This document shows positions 1 to 5,431 of a stretch of 5,431 nucleotides of DNA, in pieces; the stretch's first letter is position 1; every line of letters begins with the position of its first letter. Made by a program: the position numbers and the translations under genes. The notes beneath the pieces were generated by a model that was not told where the DNA came from, did not search any database, and saw only the letters and a list, made by a program, of their open reading frames with translations. The stretch is from CAYYFX01 sp964471155 (GTDB lineage: Bacteria > ARS69). The DNA is taken from assembly GCA_964471155.1 (NCBI GenBank), contig CAYYFX010000169.1, positions 1 to 5,431 of the forward strand, written 5' to 3'.

Positions 1-1
1 G

Positions 2-1594
2 GAGCAGTTCCTCGGCGAGCCGATGGACGCGCGCAGCGACATCTTCTCGCTCGGCGTGTCCGCGTACCTGCTGCTCACGGGGCGCCTCCCGTTCCGCGGG
101 CTCACGCTGATCGCCCTGCAGCACGAGATCCTCGGCGCGGACCCGCCCGGGATCGACATGGAGGGTCCCGGCGCCGGCGAGGTGCAGGCGCTGCTCCGGC
201 ACATGCTCGAGAAGGAGCCGGACCGCCGGCCGCCGTCGATGCGCGCGCTGGCCGGGGAGATCGAGGCGGCGCTGGACGCGGTGGATCCCGAGGGCGTGCT
301 CGCGCGCCGCCGGCACGCGTTCCTCGAGCGCTTCGGCCAGGATCCCCACGGGCTCGTGCGCAGCCTCACCGGGCTCGAACCGGCCGAACGGCTGCGCCAC
401 TCCGCGGAGGTGGCGGACGGGATCCGCCCGGTGCCGCGCGACGTGCGCCGCGCGGTCGAGCCGGTGGCGGAGGGACCGGCGGCGCGTCCCGGCGCGGCCG
501 ACGGGGTGGTCGATCCGTCCGGGTATGTCGCGCCGCCGCGGCGGCTCGACATCGAGGTCGTCCGCGCGGATGACCTGCGCGACGAACCGGCGGCGCCGGC
601 CGCCCGCCCCGCCGCCGCGCGGCCCGGGACGCCGCGCCCGCCGCTGCGGCCCGCTCCGGGGCCCCGCATCCGACCGAAGGCGACGGCCGCGCCCGCGCCG
701 AAGCGGAACGCCGGCGGCGTGGCGCTCGCGGTGGCCCTCGGAGCGGCGGCCACGCTCCTGGTCGTCGCGCTGCGACCCTTCATCCTGCCCATGCGCGCGG
801 AGCCCGCGGCGACGCGGCTCGCCGTCGCGGACCCGCCGCGCGGACCGGAAGCGGCTGCGGCCCTCCCCGCCGCCGCGGACACGACGACGGCCGCGGCGCC
901 GGACACGGCCGCCGGCGACCCCCGGCCGCGCGGGAACCCCGCCGCGGACGCACCCGTGCAGGCGAACGTGGCGCCGCCCGTCCCGGTGCCCGCGGGGGAC
1001 GCCGGCCGCGACACCGTGCGCATGGTCGTGGTGCCGAAGCTGCCGGCGGTGACGTCGCCGGCGGTGCGCGCGAAGTCGTACCTGTCGCTCGCGTGCAGCC
1101 CGCCGGGGAACATCTACCTGAACGACCGCCTCGTGGCCGCGAGCGGGGAACGCGCGTTCGTGGAGGTGCCGCCCGGCGCGCCGGCCACGCTGGTCGTGCG
1201 GCATCCGGACCTGTTCGCCACGAGGTCCTGGAGCGCGCGCCCCGCGCCCGGCGACACGGTGGACCTCGGCCGCTACGTGGTGAGCACCGGCGTGCTGCGC
1301 GTGACCACGCACCCGCCCGACCCGGCGTCCGTGCTCATCGAGGGGCTGGAGACCGGCGACGAGACGCCCGCGCGGCGCGACATCTCCGCCGGCCGCCACC
1401 TCGTGACGGTGGCGCGCGCGGGCTGGCGCGTGGCGAAGGTGGAGGTGCTGGACCGGACCGAGGGGACGAGCCGCGAGCTGGTTCCCTCCGGCGGCGCGGA
1501 ATTCCCCGGCGTCCCGGTGGAGGTGCTCACGGGCCACGATCACAAGGTGACCTTCCACCTCCTGCCCGACGACACGGCGCTGCGCACGAACTGA
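2..1594 (+). CDS. Membrane-anchored Ser/Thr protein kinase with C-terminal PEGA-like domains (5' truncated)
   Basis: This is the C-terminal 530 residues of a eukaryotic-type (Hanks) Ser/Thr kinase; the frame is open to the window edge, so the start lies outside. Residues 1-90 are the end of the kinase C-lobe. They begin inside the (S/A)PEQ element and include the subdomain IX run DARSDIFSLG (Asp13), the LLTGRLPF segment, and the subdomain XI Arg before Pro at about residue 76 (EKEPDRRPPSM). A helical stretch follows, then a Pro/Ala/Arg-rich linker (about 190-235) and one hydrophobic helix (about 238-263, GGVALAVALGAAATLLVVAL) preceded by basic residues. After an Ala/Pro/Thr-rich spacer come two beta-rich PEGA-like units (about 358-427 and 430-482); the second shows the GVLRVTTHPPDPASVLIEG pattern and a TP...SAGRH turn. 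Inferred topology is a cytoplasmic kinase with an exported sensor or wall-binding tail. The ATP site, HRD and DFG motifs are not visible, so catalytic activity cannot be judged. Substrate and ligand are unknown. Confidence 0.88.
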   Translation, partial: EQFLGEPMDARSDIFSLGVSAYLLLTGRLPFRGLTLIALQHEILGADPPGIDMEGPGAGEVQALLRHMLEKEPDRRPPSMRALAGEIEAALDAVDPEGVLARRRHAFLERFGQDPHGLVRSLTGLEPAERLRHSAEVADGIRPVPRDVRRAVEPVAEGPAARPGAADGVVDPSGYVAPPRRLDIEVVRADDLRDEPAAPAARPAAARPGTPRPPLRPAPGPRIRPKATAAPAPKRNAGGVALAVALGAAATLLVVALRPFILPMRAEPAATRLAVADPPRGPEAAAALPAAADTTTAAAPDTAAGDPRPRGNPAADAPVQANVAPPVPVPAGDAGRDTVRMVVVPKLPAVTSPAVRAKSYLSLACSPPGNIYLNDRLVAASGERAFVEVPPGAPATLVVRHPDLFATRSWSARPAPGDTVDLGRYVVSTGVLRVTTHPPDPASVLIEGLETGDETPARRDISAGRHLVTVARAGWRVAKVEVLDRTEGTSRELVPSGGAEFPGVPVEVLTGHDHKVTFHLLPDDTALRTN

Positions 1595-1614
1595 CCCGCG
1601 GCGCCGCCCCGCCG

Positions 1615-1644
1615 TGGACGCGCCGCGCGCCCCCCTGCTATCCT
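1615..1644 (+). promoter_or_regulatory. Putative sigma70-type promoter for proS (extended -10)
   Basis: The 80-bp gap between the kinase gene and proS contains TGCTATCCT (1636-1644). This is a full extended -10 TGn followed by TATCCT, which matches 4 of 6 positions of TATAAT. Upstream, TGGACG (1615-1620) matches 4 of 6 positions of TTGACA with an 18-nt spacer. A transcript starting near 1650 would have a leader of about 25 nt before the proS ATG. It is one of the few AT-containing patches in this very GC-rich gap, which supports the call. No operator or riboswitch structure is seen. Confidence 0.45.
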
Positions 1645-1664
1645 CCGCGACCCCTTCCCGCGAC

Positions 1665-1669
1665 GAGGA
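1665..1669 (+). promoter_or_regulatory. Ribosome binding site of proS
   Basis: GAGGA lies 5 nt before the ATG at 1675. This fixes the proS start there, although the same frame stays open for nearly 200 codons upstream through the kinase gene. ProRS homology also begins at this Met. Confidence 0.7.
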
Positions 1670-1674
1670 TTCCC

Positions 1675-3213
1675 ATGGCGAAGAACATCGTGGCCCGCGC
1701 GCAGGACTACGCGCAGTGGTACCTGGACGTGATCAAGGCGGCCGCGCTGGCGGACTACTCGCCGGTGCGCGGCTGCATGGTGATCCGTCCCGAGGGGTTC
1801 GCCATCTGGGAGGCCATCCAGCGGGATCTGGACCGGCGCTTCAAGGAGACCGGGCACGTCAACGCGTACTTCCCCCTGCTGATCCCGCAGAGCTTCCTGG
1901 CGAAGGAGGCGAAGCACGTCGAGGGGTTCGCGCTGGAGTGCGCCGTGGTCACGCACTCGAAGCTGGAGAAGGGCGCGGACGGCGGCCTGCGTCCCGCCGG
2001 CGAGCTGGAGGAGCCGCTGGTGGTGCGGCCCACGTCCGAGACGGTGATCGGGCACATGTACGCGCAGTGGATCCAGAGCTGGCGCGACCTGCCGGTGCTC
2101 ATCAACCAGTGGGCGAACGTGATGCGCTGGGAGATGCGCACGCGCCTCTTCCTGCGCACGGCGGAGTTCCTGTGGCAGGAGGGCCACACCGCGCACGCGA
2201 CCGAGGGCGAGGCGCGCGAGGAGACGCTCCGCATGCTGGACGTGTACGCGCGCTTCGCCGAGGACTTCCTGGCCATCCCGGTGATCAAGGGCCGCAAGAC
2301 GGACCGCGAGAAGTTCCCGGGGGCGAACGTGACGTACGCCATCGAGGGGCTGATGCAGGACGGGAAGGCGCTGCAGTGCGGCACCAGCCACGACCTGGGC
2401 CAGAACTTCGCGAAGGCGTTCGACATCAAGTACCTGGGCACGGACCAGCAGCAGCACCACGTGTGGACCACGAGCTGGGGCGTGTCCACGCGGCTCATCG
2501 GGGCGCTCGTGATGGCGCACTCGGACGACGAGGGGCTCGTGCTGCCGCCGCGGGTGGCGCCGGTGGTGGCGGCGATCGTGCCCATCTTCAGGTCCGACGC
2601 GGAGAAGGAGGCCGTGCGCGGCTTCGTGCAGAGGATCGTGCGCGCGCTCGTCGGGGACTCCGAGTCCGCGGCGGGCGCCGGCCGGCTGTCCGGCAAGGAC
2701 CTGGACAGCTACTTCTTCGACCGGGTCACGCACCAGCGCGTGGTGGTGGACTGGGGCGACGAGCGGCCCGGCGAGAAGCACTTCCGCTGGGAGCAGCGCG
2801 GCGTGCCGTTCCGCATCGAGGTGGGCCCGCGCGACGTGGAGGGCGGCGCGCTCGTCCTCAAGAACCGGCTGGATCGCGGCAAGGAGACCGTCCCGCTGGC
2901 CGACGTGTCCCCGGACTGGCTGCGGGCGAGAATGGAGGCCGCGCAGGCGGCGCTGTTCGAGCGCGCCCGCGCGTTCCGCGACGCGAACACCCGCCACGCG
3001 TCGTCGTACGAGGAGATGAAGGCCATCCTCGCGAAGGACGGCGGCTTCGTGCGCTGCCGGTTCGCTCCGGACGGGGACGTGGAGGACCGCATCAAGGAGG
3101 AGACGAAGGCCACCGTCCGCTGCATCCCGCTGGAGCAGCCGGGCGGGATCGGGAAGTGCATCGTGTCCGGGAAGGACACGGACATCGAGGTGCTGTTCGC
3201 GCAGGCGTACTGA
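1675..3213 (+). CDS. proS: Prolyl-tRNA synthetase, archaeal/Thermus-type
   Basis: Class II aminoacyl-tRNA synthetase that charges tRNA-Pro with proline in the cytoplasm; 512 aa. The start is supported by GAGGA 5 nt upstream and by family alignment from MAKNIVARAQDYAQWYLDVI. Visible signatures are the proline/ATP loop RPTSE (118-122), class II motif 2 (RWEMRTRLFLRTAEFLWQEG, 151-170), the proline pocket GTSH plus LGQNFAKAFDI (236-251), and motif 3 (WGVSTRLIGALVMAHSDDEG, Arg273). An anticodon-binding domain follows (GVPFRIEVGPRDVEGG, 376-391), then the C-terminal domain with IKEETKATVRCIP and the typical terminal Tyr512. There is no INS editing domain, so this is not the E. coli-type enzyme. Compared with the Thermus enzyme as I recall it, three of four zinc-binding Cys are replaced and an extra segment of about 20-30 residues lies near 327-355. 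The gene probably has its own promoter (1615-1644) and ends in a stem-loop. Enzyme identity is very secure. Confidence 0.97.
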   Translation: MAKNIVARAQDYAQWYLDVIKAAALADYSPVRGCMVIRPEGFAIWEAIQRDLDRRFKETGHVNAYFPLLIPQSFLAKEAKHVEGFALECAVVTHSKLEKGADGGLRPAGELEEPLVVRPTSETVIGHMYAQWIQSWRDLPVLINQWANVMRWEMRTRLFLRTAEFLWQEGHTAHATEGEAREETLRMLDVYARFAEDFLAIPVIKGRKTDREKFPGANVTYAIEGLMQDGKALQCGTSHDLGQNFAKAFDIKYLGTDQQQHHVWTTSWGVSTRLIGALVMAHSDDEGLVLPPRVAPVVAAIVPIFRSDAEKEAVRGFVQRIVRALVGDSESAAGAGRLSGKDLDSYFFDRVTHQRVVVDWGDERPGEKHFRWEQRGVPFRIEVGPRDVEGGALVLKNRLDRGKETVPLADVSPDWLRARMEAAQAALFERARAFRDANTRHASSYEEMKAILAKDGGFVRCRFAPDGDVEDRIKEETKATVRCIPLEQPGGIGKCIVSGKDTDIEVLFAQAY

Positions 3214-3243
3214 CGCGCCGGGGCCGCCCGCGCCGGTCGCGTC
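3212..3243 (+). terminator. GC-rich stem-loop at the proS stop codon, possible terminator or processing element
   Basis: GACGCGCCGG (3212-3221) pairs with CCGG (3233-3236) plus CGCGTC (3238-3243). This gives a 10-bp stem with one bulged T (3237) and an 11-nt loop. The left arm uses the last two bases of the proS TGA. No T-run follows, so this is not a classical intrinsic terminator. It could weaken read-through into the hydrolase or protect the proS 3' end. Some pairing is expected by chance at this GC content. Confidence 0.35.
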
Positions 3244-3256
3244 ATCCGCAACCTCC

Positions 3257-3262
3257 GGAGGG
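3257..3262 (+). promoter_or_regulatory. Strong ribosome binding site of the hydrolase gene
   Basis: GGAGGG ends 6 nt before the ATG at 3269, a near-ideal Shine-Dalgarno sequence that fixes the start. It is immediately preceded by its own complement, so that CCTCCGGAGG (3252-3261) is a perfect 10-bp palindrome. No convincing promoter is visible in the 55-bp gap upstream, so the gene may depend on read-through from proS. Confidence 0.75.
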
Positions 3263-3268
3263 TCGGCC

Positions 3269-4027
3269 ATGCGTGCGAGCCGGATCATCCCCGTCGCTTC
3301 CGTCGTCCCCGTCCTGACCGCCGTCCTGCTTCCCGTCCATGCCGCCGCCGGCCGCGCCGGCCCGGCGCCGGCCGCGCCCGTGGAGTTCGCGGCCCCGGAC
3401 GGGCTCATGCTGCAGGGCACGTACTGGGCGGCGCCCGGCCCCGGACCCGCCGTGCTCCTCCTGCACCAATGCAACGCGGACAAGGAGAGCTGGGCGCCGC
3501 TCGCGAGCGCGCTGGCGACGGCCGGCGTGCACGTGCTCGCGTTCGACTTCCGCGGCTTCGGCGGCAGCCGGAGCGGGATGGTGGGCGCGTTCGCGGAGCA
3601 GGAGACGGAGCTGTGGCCGTCGTTCCCGGACGACGTGGACCGCGCCGTCGAGTTCCTGCGCGGGATGCCGGACGTGGACGGATCGCGGCTGGGCGTGATG
3701 GGCGCGAGCTGCGGCGGCAGCCAGGCGCTGCTGCTCGCGCTGCGCGATCCCGGGGTGAAGGCGGCGGGCTTCCTGTCGTCCAGCCTGCCGCGTCTCGGCG
3801 ACGTCGACGTCGCGCAGTTCGAGGCGAACCGGACGCTGCCGGTGCTGGCGATCGCCGCGGAGGCGGACAAGGGCTCGTACGCGCGGATGCAGGAGCTGTT
3901 CGCGAGGTCCGCGGAGGGGCGCACGAAGCTCGTGCTGTACAAGGGCGGGCTGCACGGCGTTCCGCTGTTCGCGCACGATCCCGGCCTGGTCCCGTCCATC
4001 GTGGCCTGGTTCACGGCCGTCCTGTAG
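3269..4027 (+). CDS. Exported alpha/beta hydrolase, dienelactone hydrolase-like
   Basis: A 252-aa serine hydrolase of the alpha/beta fold. The N-terminus looks like a Sec signal peptide: Arg3 and Arg5, a hydrophobic core at about 6-22, and possible signal peptidase I cleavage after VHA (25) or AAA (27). There is no lipobox Cys, so the mature enzyme is probably periplasmic. The fold is visible as strand/oxyanion segment AVLLLHQCNA (61-70), the AFDFRGFGGS loop (91-100), the nucleophile elbow G-A-S147-C-G-G, Asp200 at the end of PVLAIAAEAD, and His229 in GGLHG. Ser147-Asp200-His229 is therefore a complete candidate triad. The elbow has the spacing of the dienelactone hydrolase GxCxGG motif but with Ser where that family has Cys, so esterase or lipase-like activity is more likely than true dienelactone hydrolysis. 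The substrate cannot be read from the sequence. The stop codon overlaps the start of the downstream transporter, indicating co-translation. Confidence 0.88.
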   Translation: MRASRIIPVASVVPVLTAVLLPVHAAAGRAGPAPAAPVEFAAPDGLMLQGTYWAAPGPGPAVLLLHQCNADKESWAPLASALATAGVHVLAFDFRGFGGSRSGMVGAFAEQETELWPSFPDDVDRAVEFLRGMPDVDGSRLGVMGASCGGSQALLLALRDPGVKAAGFLSSSLPRLGDVDVAQFEANRTLPVLAIAAEADKGSYARMQELFARSAEGRTKLVLYKGGLHGVPLFAHDPGLVPSIVAWFTAVL

Positions 4028-5289
4028 TGGCGCGCCCCGGGCTCGCACGGATCGCGGCGCTCGGCCCGGGCCTGGCCATGGCCGCCACCGGCGTGGGCGC
4101 CGGCGACCTGGCCGCGGCGGCGTTCGCCGGCGCACGGTGGGGCGAGGCGCTCCTGTGGGCCGTGGCGCTCGGCGCGGTGGTCAAGCTCGCGCTGAACGAG
4201 GGCGTGGCGCGCTGGCAGCTCGCCACCGGGACGCCCCTTCTGGAAGGCTGGTGCCGGCACCTCGGGCGACCCTTCGCGAACGCGTTCCTCGCGTACCTCG
4301 TGTTCTGGTCGTTCGCGGTCGCGGCCGCGATGATGAGCGCGTGCGGAATCGCGGCGCACGCGCTCGCGCCGGGACTGCCGGTCGCCGCCTGGGGCCTGCT
4401 GCACTCGCTCGCCGCCGCGGCGCTCGTCCTCGCGGGGCGCTACGCCCTGTTCGAGCGCGCGATGTCCGCGCTGGTGGCGCTCATGTTCGTGTCCCTGCTG
4501 GGCAGCGTGGGATTCCTGCAACCCGATCCCGGCGCGATGCTCCGCGGCCTCGTCGTGCCGCGCATCCCGGAGGGATCGGGCGCGGCGGTGCTGGGTCTCG
4601 TGGGCGGGATCGGCGGCTCGGTGACGCTGCTCGCCTACGGCTACTGGATCCGCGAGAAGGGCTGGACCGGCGCGGAGCGCGTGCGGCACGTGCGCGTCGA
4701 CCTCGGCGTGGCGTACGCGCTCACGGGGATCTTCGGCATGGCCGTGCTCGTGCTCGCCGCGGAGTCCCTGGGCGGCGACACCGCGGAGCTTCCGTCCGGC
4801 AGCCGCGGCCTCGTGGCGCTGGCGGACACGCTCGCCGCGGCCGTGGGCGCGCGGTTCGGCGATCCGGTCGGCGCCGTCGTGCGCATGGTGTTCCTGCTCG
4901 GCGCGTGGGGCGCCGTGTTCACCAGCCTGCTCGGCGTGTGGCAGGGCGTGCCGTACCTCTTCGCCGACCTGCTCGGCGCGCGCTCCGGCCGCACGGGCGA
5001 ACCCGTCGACGTGCGCTCCCGCGCCTACCGCGGCTACCTCCTGTACCTCGCCCTCGTCCCCGCCTCGCTCCTCCTGCTCGGCCGCCCCTTCTGGCTCATC
5101 CTCGTCTACACGGTGGTGAGCAGCGCCTTCCTTCCCTTCCTCGCCGGCAGCCTGCTGTGGCTCAACGGCCGCGCCGCGCTCGTGGGCGCCCTCCGCAACG
5201 GCCGCGCCGTGACCGCCATCCTGGCCTTCATCCTCGGCCTGGTCACCGTCCTGGGCCTCCAGGAGATCCTGGACGCCGTGCGCGGCTGA
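4027..5289 (+). CDS. Nramp-superfamily (SLC11-like) membrane transporter with atypical metal-site motifs
   Basis: A 420-aa inner-membrane protein with about 11 hydrophobic helices (roughly 12-34, 38-58, 83-108, 116-138, 145-165, 186-206, 226-247, 285-312, 336-352, 355-377, 393-412). The opening ALGPGLAMAATGVGAGDLAA and the following NEGVARWQLATG are typical of Nramp-family helices 1 and 2. I chose the GTG at 4027 because it overlaps the hydrolase stop as TAGTG and keeps helix 1 whole; the first internal ATG (residue 18) would remove the conserved GPG. No Shine-Dalgarno sequence is evident, which fits translational coupling. Alignment by eye places GAGD (24-27) where Mn/Fe Nramps have DPGN, and TLL (200-202) where they have MPH in helix 6, with YGYWIREKGW just after. 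The canonical metal ligands are thus absent, so Mn/Fe transport should not be assumed. Another cation, another solute or a different coordination scheme is possible. Family assignment is good; substrate is unknown. Confidence 0.85.
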   Translation: MARPGLARIAALGPGLAMAATGVGAGDLAAAAFAGARWGEALLWAVALGAVVKLALNEGVARWQLATGTPLLEGWCRHLGRPFANAFLAYLVFWSFAVAAAMMSACGIAAHALAPGLPVAAWGLLHSLAAAALVLAGRYALFERAMSALVALMFVSLLGSVGFLQPDPGAMLRGLVVPRIPEGSGAAVLGLVGGIGGSVTLLAYGYWIREKGWTGAERVRHVRVDLGVAYALTGIFGMAVLVLAAESLGGDTAELPSGSRGLVALADTLAAAVGARFGDPVGAVVRMVFLLGAWGAVFTSLLGVWQGVPYLFADLLGARSGRTGEPVDVRSRAYRGYLLYLALVPASLLLLGRPFWLILVYTVVSSAFLPFLAGSLLWLNGRAALVGALRNGRAVTAILAFILGLVTVLGLQEILDAVRG

Positions 5290-5431
5290 GCGCGTCGGTC
5301 GGATGACGAAGGTCGTCCGCGGTTCGTCGGTCGCGGCGGCGTGCGGTCGGTCGCGCCGGCCACCGGGCGGGGTTCCCTCCGGCGGCTCTGCGGCGCGGCC
5401 GGAGCCCGGGACGGGCGGAGGCCGTCGACGC
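5290..5431. other. Non-coding tail with short repeats and a second hairpin
   Basis: No gene with family resemblance is seen on either strand in these 142 bp. Besides the hairpin at 5300-5319, the octamer GTCGGTCG occurs three times (5294-5301, 5326-5333, 5346-5353). A larger imperfect stem-loop pairs GTTCC plus CTCCGGC (5372-5383) with GCCGGAG (5398-5404) and GGGAC (5408-5412); it has a 3-nt CCC bulge and a 14-nt loop. It does not fold as a tRNA. It may be an intergenic terminator region or the leader of a gene beyond the window. Confidence 0.4.
5300..5319 (+). terminator. Compact hairpin downstream of the transporter, possible terminator
   Basis: CGGATGAC (5300-5307) pairs with GGTCGTCCG bases 5312-5319. 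The result is an 8-bp stem with one T-G wobble and a 4-nt GAAG loop, starting 11 bases after the transporter TGA. Position and compactness suit a transcription end, but only a weak GGTTCGT follows rather than a T-tract. Rho-dependent termination or plain chance are alternatives. Confidence 0.35.

Noticed and set aside
1480..1495. A 16-bp exact match between the kinase 3' end and 5371-5386 in the downstream tail (GGTTCCCTCCGGCGGC)
   Set aside because: For this length and base composition a match of this size is only mildly unlikely by chance. The flanks diverge at once and there is no sign of a mobile element or att site.
1093..1674. In-frame upstream extension of proS into the kinase gene
   Set aside because: The extension is Arg/Gly/Ala-rich shadow sequence. 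ProRS homology, the RBS and the promoter all support the ATG at 1675.
1614..3317. A 567-codon plus-strand frame overlapping proS
   Set aside because: It is an out-of-frame shadow of proS with Arg/Gly-rich composition and no recognisable motif.
1540..4689. A 1049-codon open frame on the minus strand, antisense to proS, the hydrolase and part of the transporter
   Set aside because: Its translation is Arg/His/Ala/Pro-rich without domain motifs, and it lies opposite three genes with clear family signatures. Stop codons are rare in antisense frames at this GC content, so its length carries little weight.
4137..5306. A 389-codon plus-strand frame overlapping the transporter
   Set aside because: It is extremely Arg-rich, with no membrane helices or motifs, and is out of frame with the clear Nramp-like gene.
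5372..5412. Possible tRNA or other structured RNA gene in the tail
   Set aside because: There is a bulged stem-loop, but no cloverleaf, T-loop or anticodon arm on either strand.
1..5431. Mobile element, CRISPR, toxin-antitoxin or defence system
   Set aside because: No transposase, integrase, nuclease, regularly spaced repeats or small paired genes were found. The four genes are housekeeping or generic envelope functions.

Overview
The window is very GC-rich, with strong G/C preference at third codon positions. It carries four genes, all on the + strand and closely packed. The mix suggests a high-GC environmental bacterium: a eukaryotic-type Ser/Thr kinase with a membrane anchor and PEGA-type repeats, an archaeal/Thermus-type prolyl-tRNA synthetase that has lost most of its zinc ligands, and an Nramp-superfamily transporter without the usual metal-binding signatures. 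Candidates are Gemmatimonadota, 'Eisenbacteria', Myxococcota or relatives. This placement is an inference from gene content and composition; no rRNA or phylogenetic marker was analysed.

Layout. Bases 2-1594 hold the 3' part of a kinase gene: the end of the kinase domain, a Pro/Ala-rich linker, one transmembrane helix, a second low-complexity linker and two PEGA-like beta domains. The ATP-binding lobe and catalytic loop lie upstream of the window. An 80-bp gap follows, with a plausible extended -10 promoter and a Shine-Dalgarno sequence for proS (1675-3213, 512 aa). A 55-bp gap comes next; a GC-rich stem-loop starts on the proS stop codon, and a strong Shine-Dalgarno sequence precedes an exported alpha/beta hydrolase (3269-4027, 252 aa). 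The hydrolase stop codon overlaps the GTG start of an 11-helix Nramp-like transporter (4027-5289, 420 aa) in the string TAGTG. The last 142 bp hold no recognisable gene, but they contain two potential hairpins and three short GTCGGTCG repeats.

How the genes relate. The kinase fragment and proS look like independent units that happen to be neighbours. The hydrolase and transporter almost certainly share a transcript and are translationally coupled, but nothing in the sequence shows a shared pathway. The long antisense open frames are by-products of high GC. I see no mobile element, CRISPR array, tRNA, rRNA or defence locus. The most unusual feature is the transporter: its family-defining DPGN and MPH positions read GAGD and TLL, so its substrate is open. 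Overall this looks like an ordinary chromosomal region rather than a new multi-gene system.
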